A stretch of 64,000 nt of DNA, taken from contig CAWEYO010000015.1 of assembly GCA_963813315.1 (NCBI GenBank), forward strand, positions 1 to 64,000. The letters are read 5' to 3'. The notes under the pieces were generated by a model. The model did no database searches and had not been told where the DNA came from. It worked only from the letters and a program-made list of their open reading frames with translations. Below, in pieces: positions 9,847 through 18,291 of this stretch. This DNA comes from CAWEYO01 sp963813315 (GTDB lineage: Bacteria > Pseudomonadota > Alphaproteobacteria > Rhizobiales > Rhizobiaceae). The stretch's first letter is position 1. Each line of letters starts with the position of its first letter. Both the position numbers and the translations under genes were made by a program.

Positions 9847-11247
9847 ATGACCACAGCTCCTAAGGTTCAGCGGAGACTCGCGGCGATCCTGGCCGTCGAC
9901 GTGGTCGGATATTCACGGCTCATGGGCCAGGATGAGGCCGGCACTTTAGCTCGCATTAAGAGCCTGCGGTCAGAGACGATTGAACCTCAAGTTGCCGAGC
10001 ATGGCGGCCGCATATTCAAGACAACTGGAGACGGCTTCCTAGTGGAATTCCCGAGCCCTGTTGAGGCAGTGGAGGCGGCCGTTGCGATCCAGGAGGCGCT
10101 TAAGGTCAAGTCTTCTCGGCACCCCTCTCGGGCCATCCTCTTGCGGATCGGGATCAATCTCGGAGACATAATTGTCGAGAGTGACGGTGATGTTTTTGGA
10201 GACGGGGTGAATGTAGCTTCCCGACTTGAACAGATTGCAGAGCCAGGCGGCGTTTTCGTTTCGAGCAAGGTGTTTGAGGAAGTCAGAGACAAACTCCCGT
10301 ACGAATTCGGCAAGAGGGGCGAACAGCGTGTTAAGAATATTAGCCGCCCGATCAGCGTCTATTCTGTTGCAACTAAGCGAGCGGCTAATCTTGAACGGCA
10401 AGTAGCCCACGAACTAACTCAATCGATTGCGTATTGCCGCGCGAGAGACGGTGTTCAGCTTGCGTGGGCCAAGGTTGGAAGCGGACCACCTCTCATGAAG
10501 ACCGCTAATTGGCTGAACCACTTGGAGTACGATTGGGAGAGTCCTGTCTGGCATCACTTATTGGAGAGGCTTGCAAGCGAACACACCCTTATCCGCTATG
10601 ACGCGCGAGGGAATGGAATGTCGGATAGGAATGTGGGCGAGCTTTCACTTCAAACCTGGGTGAGCGATTTGGAAGCCGTTGCTGATGCGGCACGTCTCAC
10701 CCGCTTTCCGCTATTTGGCGCATCCCAGGGGTGTGCTGTTTCGATTGCCTACGCTGTGCGCCACCCCAAAAAGGTGTCACATCTCATCCTCTACGGCGGC
10801 TTCGCACTGGGTGGACGGAAACGTTCGCCTGAAGAGCGCCAGAGACGGGAAGCTATGACGACCTTGATGCGTTTGGGGTGGGGCTCGGACGAACCGACGT
10901 TTCGTCAATTATTCTCGTCACAGTTTCTCCCGGAAGGCACCAAAGAGCAGATCGACGCCTTCAACGAACTGCAACGACGGACGGTCTCGCCTGAGTGCGC
11001 AGCACAGTATTTTGAGGTCGCCGGCGATCTCGATGTTCGCGAACTTCTGCCGAAGGTGAAGGTACCAACACTTGTTATGCACGTTCGCGATGATCGAGTC
11101 TGCCCGATCGAGGCAGGCAGACAAATGGCAGCAGCCATTCCCGGTGCTCGCTTCGTTGCGTTCGACGGCAAGAACCACCTTTTTCTGGAGGATGAGACGG
11201 CTTGCGTACAGTTTTTTGATGAACTGAGGCGTTTTCTCCTGTCATAG
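9847..11247 (+). CDS. Class III adenylate/guanylate cyclase fused to an alpha/beta hydrolase
   Basis: A 466-residue two-domain protein. Residues about 8-175 are a class III nucleotide cyclase: metal-binding Asp18 (AVDVVGYSRLM) and Asp62 (TTGDGFLVEF), and the transition-state Asn/Arg in GDGVNVASR (N122, R126). Residues about 195-466 are an alpha/beta hydrolase with nucleophile Ser292 in GASQGC, an acid in HVRDDRV, and His in DGKNHLF. No signal peptide or membrane segment is visible, so it is probably cytosolic. Rhizobia carry many cyclases fused to TPR or other modules. The hydrolase partner suggests that a small-molecule ester or lactone is sensed or turned over together with cAMP production. 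No partner operon is apparent. The frame is intact. Confidence 0.92.
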   Translation: MTTAPKVQRRLAAILAVDVVGYSRLMGQDEAGTLARIKSLRSETIEPQVAEHGGRIFKTTGDGFLVEFPSPVEAVEAAVAIQEALKVKSSRHPSRAILLRIGINLGDIIVESDGDVFGDGVNVASRLEQIAEPGGVFVSSKVFEEVRDKLPYEFGKRGEQRVKNISRPISVYSVATKRAANLERQVAHELTQSIAYCRARDGVQLAWAKVGSGPPLMKTANWLNHLEYDWESPVWHHLLERLASEHTLIRYDARGNGMSDRNVGELSLQTWVSDLEAVADAARLTRFPLFGASQGCAVSIAYAVRHPKKVSHLILYGGFALGGRKRSPEERQRREAMTTLMRLGWGSDEPTFRQLFSSQFLPEGTKEQIDAFNELQRRTVSPECAAQYFEVAGDLDVRELLPKVKVPTLVMHVRDDRVCPIEAGRQMAAAIPGARFVAFDGKNHLFLEDETACVQFFDELRRFLLS

Positions 11248-11471
11248 CGACCTGACGAACGGCGAAATGGCGGTTGATCCAGCCGAAGTTGCCGGCGCCG
11301 CGGCCGCTTGGCCGCACGCGCAGGGTGAATTTGCGCCATTCTCCATCTCGCTTCGGCGGGCTGCGCGTGGCGCAAGTCACAAAGGACGTCAAGTGCGCGA
11401 AGGGAAGATCGATGTGCATGTTGGTGACCATCAGCGCACCACTGACTTAGTCGGCTGCCAAGGTGCCGTTG

Positions 11472-11640
11472 GGGAGGCATTAAATCCTTTCCAGCCTTTT
11501 CGCGGGCGTCCTTGGTCAGTTCGTTGTAATGCCGTGCAAAAGCCCGCATGCGCCAGACATAGAAACAGCCTTGCAACGTTGACATGGTCGGGAAATCCTT
11601 CGGCAGCAAGCGGTCGACATCCCTCCGGGCGCGATGGTCG
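11472..11640 (-). pseudogene. IS5-type transposase N-terminal remnant
   Basis: A short minus-strand stretch reads RRDVDRLLPKDFP, then STLQGCFYVWRMRAFARHYN and AREKAGKD. This matches the N-terminal region of IS5-family transposases (LPKDFPPxSTVxxYFxxWR). No DDE catalytic region follows, and no clear terminal inverted repeats are seen. It lies in the gap between the cyclase-hydrolase gene and the CDP-archaeol-synthase-like gene and is evidence of past insertion-sequence activity. Confidence 0.6.
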
Positions 11641-11681
11641 GCCTTGTGCCGGCTCTCCAGTTATTGTGAAAAAGTAGAGCC

Positions 11682-12179
11682 ATGGTGCAGCCCCATTTCT
11701 GGCCGATTATTCAGTGCTTGATCGTGCTGACATTGGCCAACGGTGCGCCGGTCATTGCCAAGAAACTGCTTGGCGGGTGGCTCGCGAGGCCGATCGATGG
11801 CGGTTGGGTCTTTTGGGACGGGCAACCCCTTCTGGGGCGGTCAAAGACGCTTCGCGGTGTATTGCTGGCAATCGTCTCTTCTGCGGTTGGCGGACTTCTT
11901 GTGGGGCTCGAAATGGAGACCGGAGTGCGCATTGGCTTGACCGCCATGGCTGGTGACATCGTGTCGAGCTTCCTCAAACGTCGCCTGCGCTTGGCTCCGA
12001 GTGCCAAAGCACCAGGCCTCGATCAGGTTCCAAAATCCCTGCTTCCCTTTCTGGCCGTCAAAAATCTGCTGGGATTGTCGGCTTGGGACATTCTAGTCGG
12101 CGTCGGCGCCTTCTGGGTCGGGGAACTCGTGATCTCCAGGCTTCTCTACGCCCTTCACATAAGGGACAGGCCCTACTAG
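11682..12179 (+). CDS. CDP-archaeol synthase-like membrane protein (DUF46/CarS family)
   Basis: A 165-residue integral membrane protein with about four to five hydrophobic segments. It contains the family signatures TLANGAPVIAKKLLGG near the start, GRSKTLRG near residue 52, and GDIVSSFLKRRLRLAPSAKA followed by PGLDQVPKSLLP near residues 88-120. In archaea this family transfers CMP from CTP to unsaturated archaeol phosphate during ether-lipid synthesis. It is related to bacterial CdsA phosphatidate cytidylyltransferases. Bacterial members exist but their substrate is not established, so a lipid-phosphate cytidylyltransferase role is inference. It ends four bases into the convergent metallophosphoesterase gene. 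Confidence 0.85.
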   Translation: MVQPHFWPIIQCLIVLTLANGAPVIAKKLLGGWLARPIDGGWVFWDGQPLLGRSKTLRGVLLAIVSSAVGGLLVGLEMETGVRIGLTAMAGDIVSSFLKRRLRLAPSAKAPGLDQVPKSLLPFLAVKNLLGLSAWDILVGVGAFWVGELVISRLLYALHIRDRPY

Positions 12180-13115
12180 GTCTTGCAAGTGAAACGGTGG
12201 AGTGTGATCTCGGGCAGGCAGTTCAGCCGTACCGCAACGACACTTGAGCCAGCGCCGACTGACGTGTAACCCATCATGCCATGGTACATCCACGCACCGG
12301 CGCCCATCATCCGTGGAAGCTGCAACTCCAGCGTGATTGGAATGCCCCTCGGCAGGCAGATCTGGCCGCCATGGGTGTGGCCCGCCAGCAGCAAATCGAA
12401 CCCAGCGTGGGCGGCCTGGCGATAAATCTCCGGAGTATGCGAAAGCAGGATCGAAAACGCATCGGTCGGGATGTCGGCAGCTGCTTTCTCGATATTGTCG
12501 ACCCGGAAGAAATGGGCGTCGTCTATTCCAGCGAGATAGATGCGCTGGTCGCCGCGGGCGATCACTTCGAGTTCGTTCAAAAGCATACGAATGCCCATGT
12601 CCTCTAGGGCCGGAACCATTTGAACGGTGTCGTGGTTCCCAAGCACGCCATACAACGGTCCCTTGAGGGAGGCACGCACATAGGCAACGCCGTCCAGAGC
12701 AGCGTCGAAGGGGCCGAACGTCTTCGCTCGGAAGTCGCCTGTCAGAACGCAGATGTCGTAGTCGAGATCGGACACAAGTTCGATTACGCGATCCATCGCG
12801 GGACCACTCATATCGGTATGAAGATCGCTGAGGTGCAGGACCCGGAAACCCTCGAAATCTTGGCGGCAGGGTCACCGACGCGATATTGTTGTCGCGAAGT
12901 TGGACACGTGCGGCATTGCGGCACCCACGCCCATAAAGGCCCGTGAGCCGCAGCGTGTTCCGGATCACTGCATGGATCGAATACCAGTTCTCCAGGTGGA
13001 AGAAGTTTAGACCCTGGCCAAAGACCTGGGCTTCGTGGTCTTTTTCGATACCGAGACGCTGCCTGGCATGAATTCGGCCCAGGCGCTCGTCCAACCTCTG
13101 GCTAACGTTGATCAT
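12176..13115 (-). pseudogene. Calcineurin-like metallophosphoesterase (YkuE/YaeI-like), one frameshift
   Basis: The 3' frame gives a metallophosphoesterase core: LHLSDLHTD, CVLTGDFR, GVLGNHDTV, LLSHTPEIYR and LLAGHTHGGQI, which together supply the metal ligands. The 5' frame supplies the usual N-terminal segment (NWYSIHAVIRNTLRLTGLYG). The two join at about 12864, where deleting a single C would restore one frame of about 310 residues. Relatives are membrane-associated phosphodiesterases acting on lipid or UDP-sugar substrates. Its position tail to tail with a CDP-archaeol-synthase-like gene makes a lipid substrate thinkable, but that is speculative. The catalytic part alone could be translated from 12811. 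Confidence 0.82.
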
Positions 13116-13389
13116 TGCGGCTCACGAGCTTGGTCAGAGGCGCCGGGACGTGACGCGCAGCTTCGGCGAATTTTGAGTTCAGTTGCTCGCGCGACGGGTG
13201 CGATTTCATCTCACTCGCTCAATCCATAGAACCGGACCGAAGCGACAGCTCGGCTAAATCGGGGCGGTTCATCGTGCCATCTCGTTGAATGTCTGGCTAC
13301 GGCTGACGCGCCAATGCCAATGCGCTGACTCCACCGAAAAAACGTCAAAATCTGTCCTCTTGTAAATATTGGTTGGAAATCAATGCCGG

Positions 13390-13968
13390 TCAGCGCTTTA
13401 CCAGCGCACCGATCGCGGCGAGCTCGGCATCGGTCACATAGGTTATCCTGTGCGGTGGCGTCCGTATCATCCTCTCGATGATCGACCGAGGCACGCCGTA
13501 AGCGCGCAGCGTGCGCGCAACCCTGTGGGTGGCTTCCAGGGATGGGACCGCATTCGCGTAGTCCTCGCCGACCCAAGCCTGGTGCAGCCCGATGGCGCCA
13601 GGCTCGACAATGAAAAGCCGACCACGCCACGCTGACAAGGCAACGACGGCGCAACCGCTCAGGCATTTGGTCCGGATCAGGACCGGCATGCCGTACTCAT
13701 GCGCAATCCGGGCAATGCCGAGCGACGCATCCATATCGCCGCCGTTCGAACTCAGCATCATGAACCCCGGAAATCTGTCCTCGATGAGCGCATTGCCGAG
13801 CAAGCTGGCGACACGGCGGTCGTCGCCGGGCTTAATATCGCCAGCCAGTGCCAAGGCGTAGACAGTCTGGCCGTCCGCCTGGCCGAACGAAGCGACTTCC
13901 ACGCTCGCCGCGCGAGCGGTCGTTGCGAGTGCCACAAGTGCCAGCGTCGCCAGGAGTTTTTTCATCAT
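13390..13968 (-). CDS. Secreted ClpP-like (crotonase-fold) serine protease family protein
   Basis: About 192 residues. An N-terminal signal peptide (MMKKLLATLALVALATTARA) predicts export. The mature domain has the ClpP-like layout: LSSNGGDMDASLGIARIAHE, then TKCLSGCAVVALSAWRGR with the candidate nucleophilic Ser in LSGC, and GAIGLHQAWVG with a candidate catalytic His. This is the COG3904 type of periplasmic ClpP-like protein, whose substrates are unknown. I chose the start at the Met-Met-Lys-Lys pair because it begins a normal signal peptide. An upstream in-frame ATG exists at 13980. No operon partner is visible. Confidence 0.8.
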   Translation of the reverse strand: MMKKLLATLALVALATTARAASVEVASFGQADGQTVYALALAGDIKPGDDRRVASLLGNALIEDRFPGFMMLSSNGGDMDASLGIARIAHEYGMPVLIRTKCLSGCAVVALSAWRGRLFIVEPGAIGLHQAWVGEDYANAVPSLEATHRVARTLRAYGVPRSIIERMIRTPPHRITYVTDAELAAIGALVKR

Positions 13969-14161
13969 TGCGCTCACCATACAGCGAGACGCTTGCGCAG
14001 GAAGTAGCTCTTGAGGGCATTCTGTATTGACACGTTCAGTTCAAATTCGGGGAGTGGCCGCGTCGCTCTGCGCTCGTTCGCACTGGCACCCATGGTCGGC
14101 AAATGTTTATTGTGTAGAAGATGGCTAGGACAAATCAGTTTACTTTGGAGGAGAATGTGGC

Positions 14162-14887
14162 ATGTCCGATTTCAACATCGGCTTTGTGATCTTCCCTGGA
14201 CTCACACAACTCGACTTCACTGGCCCGTTTGAAGTCTTGAGCAGGCTTGGAACGCCTCCCTCGATTTCAGCTCCCAGCAAGTTCCCTCAATCGAGAACCC
14301 ACGTTATTGCCAAGACCATGCTACTGGTTTCGAGCGACCGCGGCCTCGGCATCATGCCTACCTGTACCTTCGAAAACTGTCCCCCGCTTGACCTGATCTG
14401 CGTGCCTGGTGGTGGTGTGGGCGTTGTGGACGCGCTTGCCGATGTCGAGACAGTCGACTTCATTCGCCGCCAAGGCGGGCGCGCAGAGTATGTTACCTCT
14501 GTATGCACGGGCGCCTTTCTTCTTGGTGCAGCCGGGTTGCTGAAGGGACGTCGGGCGGCAACGCATTGGGCGTTCGTCGACCTGTTGCCCCTGGTCGGCG
14601 CTAGTCACGAAAAGGCGCGCGTCGTGCGCGACGGCAATGTCTTCACGTCGGGCGGCGTCTCTTCAGGGATTGACTTCGCATTCCGCATCGTCGCCGAACT
14701 TGCCGGACCGGAGGTCGCACAAGCTATCCAGTTGATGATCGAGTACGACCCGTCTCCTCCCTTCGATGCCGGCCACCCTGACAAGGCATCCGAAGCCGCA
14801 ATGGCGCTTGGGATTCAACGCACCGAAGTGGCCCACACAGGGATACAGGTGGGACTTGAGAAATTGGCCATCCTCGGCAAGGTCTAA
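14162..14887 (+). CDS. DJ-1/PfpI family protein (isonitrile hydratase-like)
   Basis: A 241-residue protein with a GGAGGAGAA ribosome-binding site. It has FPGLTQLDFTGPFEVLSR at the start, LICVPGGGVGV near residue 80, and the nucleophile-elbow VCTGAFLLGAAGLLKGRRA with Cys in CTG, followed by THWAF. The tail EYDPSPPFDAGHP is typical of the InhA/isonitrile hydratase branch, which hydrates isocyanides to N-formamides. Related proteins also serve as transcription-factor sensor domains, but there is no AraC domain here. The stretch around residues 28-45 looks atypical. The substrate cannot be deduced from the sequence. Confidence 0.88.
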   Translation: MSDFNIGFVIFPGLTQLDFTGPFEVLSRLGTPPSISAPSKFPQSRTHVIAKTMLLVSSDRGLGIMPTCTFENCPPLDLICVPGGGVGVVDALADVETVDFIRRQGGRAEYVTSVCTGAFLLGAAGLLKGRRAATHWAFVDLLPLVGASHEKARVVRDGNVFTSGGVSSGIDFAFRIVAELAGPEVAQAIQLMIEYDPSPPFDAGHPDKASEAAMALGIQRTEVAHTGIQVGLEKLAILGKV

Positions 14888-14948
14888 TTAGCAACCCCGG
14901 CGGCGTACCGTACCTTGCACCGCTGATGGCGCGTGGAGCGAACTGCGG

Positions 14949-15637
14949 TCAATCGAACAGATCGGTCCGGATAGGCTCCTCGCGGTCGAGAATGTCCGCC
15001 GTATCGTTTTTGGGCGAGCCGACCTTGCGGTTGATCGGCCACATCGTCATCAGCTCGGCTGGAAACGGCTTCAGCAGGTCGCGCGGGTCCTCGTCCATGA
15101 GCCATCGGTTGTAGTCGGCAGGACCAAGAATGACCGGCATCCGGTTGTGGATCGTTGCCATCCTTTCGTTCGGCTCACAGGTGAGCACGCAGAAGGTGCG
15201 GATTGTCTCTTCGGTTTTCGCGTCGTGCCACATCTCCCAAATCGCGGCGAGCGCAAATGGTTCGCCCGACTTCATGGCGATGGCGTAGGGCTGCTTGTCC
15301 TTGCCGGTGCTGTGGATGTCTTTCAATTCTAAGAAGCCGTCGATCGGCATCAGTGCTCGGCGCTGCCGATAGGAGAACTTGAACAAGCCATTCGTCGCCA
15401 CCGTCTCAGATCTGGCGTTGATCACCATCCCGCCGGTGCGAGTCATGAAGCCCTAGCGCGCTGCGACGAGCATCATCGAGCCATGGCCGTCGACGACGAT
15501 GATCGGACACCACTGACTCGGCGCCCCGTTATAGCGCGGCAAGGTGTTGCCAAGCGCGCCGACTTCGGCCGGATCGGAAAGCTGAAATGCGACACCATGT
15601 CAGCAAGAGTGGATTTCACATAGACGCGTCCGCGCAT
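14949..15637 (-). pseudogene. SRAP domain protein (YedK/HMCES-like), inactivated
   Basis: SRAP proteins crosslink to abasic sites in single-stranded DNA through Cys2 after Met removal. Here the expected MCGR start at 15637 reads MRGRVYVK, so the catalytic Cys is replaced by Arg. A frameshift follows before QLSDPAEVGALGNTLPRYNG, and a TAG replaces the conserved Trp in the AARWGF block near 15455. From 15446 the remaining frame is well preserved (INARSETVATNG, LMPIDGFLEL, CEPNERMATIHNRMPVIL including the catalytic-pocket His). Three independent lesions support true inactivation. The 166-residue C-terminal part could still be translated but would lack the active Cys. Confidence 0.85.
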
Positions 15638-15907
15638 GGTCGCGAAGTTGCGTATTGCAATACCAAATTGCTAGCGCAGGCGGGTGCAAGCAAAGCTGCT
15701 CTCGCGCAGCTCTGGGGTTGCAAGAGGATGTTCCTGTTGCTGATTGCTAAGGCGAAGTTGCGCCAGAAAGGCTCTTCCCGGCAACGATTTGGACGAGCCG
15801 AGCAGCTGTCAAGTGCCGACAGCGTTTCGTCAAACGCGGCTACTTTGGAAAGCAGCCACTTTGCTGGCCGAGAATTGCCCAGCGAGCGCCGCATTCCAGG
15901 CAGTGCG

Positions 15908-15933
15908 GGAACAAATTGATGTGCCGGGGTGTT
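15908..15933 (+). promoter_or_regulatory. Near-consensus EcfG promoter upstream of the OmpA gene
   Basis: GGAAC at 15908-15912, a 17-base spacer, then TGTT at 15930-15933. The EcfG consensus is GGAAC-N16/17-CGTT, so one -10 base differs. It lies 28 bases upstream of the ATG at 15961. Confidence 0.45.
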
Positions 15934-15960
15934 GTCAAAGGGGACGACAGGAGAGACAGC

Positions 15961-17965
15961 ATGCAAAGACGAACCCGGATTCTTGCAGGCACAGTTCTCG
16001 GCGTGCTGATGGCGTCGGCGCCGCTCGTTGCTTCGGCCGGTGATTACGGCATGCCCGAGCCCTCGCTGTCCGGCGATATGACCTCCGCACAGCCGCGTTA
16101 CCTGGCGCAGGCCGAAGGTGGAGATGAACAATCCGGGGAGCAAGTGCTGAAGAAAAAGCGGAAGCACCGCGAACCAGCGCCCGGGCAGGCATCCGAACAG
16201 TCCGCTCCCAAACAGCCTCCGGCGCAACAGATCGCTCCCAAGCAGGCGCCTGCGCAAGCGGTCGCTCCACCGAAGGCGGCTCCCGGAAAGGTAGCTCCCG
16301 CTGGGGAGAAACAGGCGAAGCAGCGCAAGCAAAAGCGGCAGGCTCCTGCGGAACAGCCTGCCGAGATCGCTCCCAAGCAGGCGCCTGCGAAAGCGGTCGC
16401 TCCACCGAAGGCGGCTCCCGGAAAGGTAGCTCCCGCTGGCGAAAAACAGGCGAAGCAGCGCAAAGGCACGGCGAGAGGCTCCGGCGGAGAAGCCTGCCGA
16501 GATCGCTCCCTAGCAGGCGCCTGCGGAAGCAGTCGCTCCACAGAAGGCCGCTCCCAGAAAGGCAGCTCCGGGCGAAAAACAGGCGAAGCAGGCCAAAGGC
16601 CAGCAGCAGGCTCCGGCAGAGAAGCCTGCCGAGATCGCTCCCTCGCAGACGCCGGCGGAGGCAATCGCTCCACAAGAGGCCGCTCCCAAACAGGCAGCCC
16701 CGGGCGAAAAACAGGCGAAGCAGGCCAAAGGCAAGCAGCGGGCTCCGGCAGAGAAGCCTGGGCCAGAGCCTGAACAGGCCGCGCAGCCCGAGACTCAGGC
16801 GGCCGAACAACCGGCCAAGGCACTCGATCAGCCACAACAGCCAGGCAAAGCGTCGGCTTCGACGGGACTGGCGCCGGTGCTGGACAGCCAGAAGCACTCC
16901 GCGCCGGAAAGCAAGCAAGCTGCGCAGCGGCCCGCGAAACCGAATACCCAACAGGCACAGCCGGCCGAGCCGACGTTGCCGCCTCCGGCCGACGATCGCG
17001 CCGCGCAGCAGGAAGTCCGATCCGCCAGAATCCAACCGGCAACGGCCGAGAAAGGACAGCGAATCGATTTGAGGCCCGAGCAGGCCGCGCGAGTACGTCC
17101 GCAAGGCGCAGAGGTTGTGCGCGAATTCGGCGACCGCACGATCGTGCAGGTCAACAACCAGATCATCGTGCAAAGCAACGACAGGCCGCGCATAGCCTAC
17201 GGCGCGCGTGACGTCTATTACGAGGAATTGCCACGCGGCAGGGTGCGCGAGGTCATCGTCCGGGAGGATGGCAGCCGCGTCGTGACGATCCGCGACCGCT
17301 ACGGTGACATTGTTCGCCGGTCACGCTTCACCCCGGACGGTCGCGAATATGTGCTCGTCTACGTTGATGAGGGCTACTACGATCGGGTTGGCGAATGGCG
17401 CGACCCTGGACTCGACCTGCCGCCGATGTGGCTCACGATCCCCCCCGAGGAATACATCCTGGACGCCGACCGCGTGGACGATCCGGACGCATATTACGCC
17501 TTCCTCGAACAGCCGCCCGTCGAGACCGTCGAGCGGCTCTACTCAATCGACGAGGTGAAGCGGTCCGCCCGCATCCGCGACAAGGTGCGGCGGATCGATC
17601 TGGATACGGTCAACTTCGCTTTCGGCTCCGCCGAGATAGACGAAGGCGAAATCCCGAAGTTGGAAGGGGTGGCCCAGGCAATGCAGCGCCTGCTTAAGGA
17701 AAACCCCGCGGAAACATTCTTGATCGAGGGCCACACCGACGCGGTAGGTTCGGACGACGCCAATCTGGTGCTGTCCGACAAGCGCGCCGAGTTGGTTGCC
17801 AACGCCCTGACCAATGTCTTCGCAATCGCTCCGGAGAACCTTGCGCCGCAGGGATATGGCGAGCAGTTTCTGAAGGTGAATACGCAGGAGCGCGAACGCG
17901 AAAACCGCCGTGTCGCGATCCGCCGTGTCACGCCGCTTGTTGCACCGGTGGCGAGCGCCGACTGA
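15961..17965 (+). pseudogene. Secreted OmpA-family protein with Ala/Pro/Lys/Gln repeats; frameshift and amber
   Basis: It starts at an ATG with GGAGAG just upstream and a signal peptide (RTRILAGTVLGVLMASAPLV, then ASA). Residues about 70-290 are low-complexity Ala/Pro/Lys/Gln repeats. A middle domain (RIDLRPEQAARVRPQGAEVV) precedes a C-terminal OmpA peptidoglycan-binding domain: NFAFGSAEIDEGEI, FLIEGHTDAVGSDDANLVLS, and NRRVAIRRV. Inside the repeats a one-base shift near 16460-16475 and a TAG at 16511-16513 interrupt the frame. Downstream the second frame is open to 17965. Intact relatives anchor the envelope and are common near stress genes. The repeats may simply tolerate replication slippage. 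Confidence 0.82.
16225..16730 (+). repeat. About four imperfect 125-bp coding repeats
   Basis: Units of about 40 codons recur at roughly 16225, 16360, 16480 and 16610, each of the type IAPKQAPAxAVAPPKAAPGK followed by a short Ala/Gly stretch and EKQAKQ. They encode the flexible Ala/Pro/Lys-rich linker of the OmpA protein. The third unit carries the amber codon. Confidence 0.75.
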
Positions 17966-18291
17966 GTTGCGACCGGCGCCGCGGCGTGGATTTAAAGTTA
18001 CTGGTCCCTGCCCCGTCCCCCTTGGGAGATGAAGGCAAAGAGGCAGGCTGATTTTTCGATGGCCGGGCTCTTTTCAGTTGCAAGGCACCCTGAGTTGCCC
18101 GGGGCTAAGCTAGTGGTTGAAATTTAACTCTTGGTATCGACGTTTGTTGGCCCGCTCTGGGAAAAAAAGTCGTTCCCGCCGAGCGCCGGAACGAGACAGC
18201 TGCGCCAGTGGCCAAGAAGCCACCAATGACTTGAGTCGGTTCCTTCTGGACCTTCGGTCGCCATCGCCAGAGAAAGGCTAGCACACTTCGA
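17966..18291. other. Intergenic, no gene seen
   Basis: 326 bases between the convergent OmpA and Ppx/GppA genes. I see no open frame with coding character and no clear terminator hairpin. Confidence 0.6.

Noticed and set aside
16225..16730. Possible CRISPR-like array
   Set aside because: Units are about 125 bp, in frame, imperfect and without unique spacers. They are coding repeats.
15935..17173. Large minus-strand frames opposite the OmpA repeats
   Set aside because: They arise from the antisense of GC-rich Ala/Pro/Lys codon repeats. The plus strand has a signal peptide and an OmpA domain.
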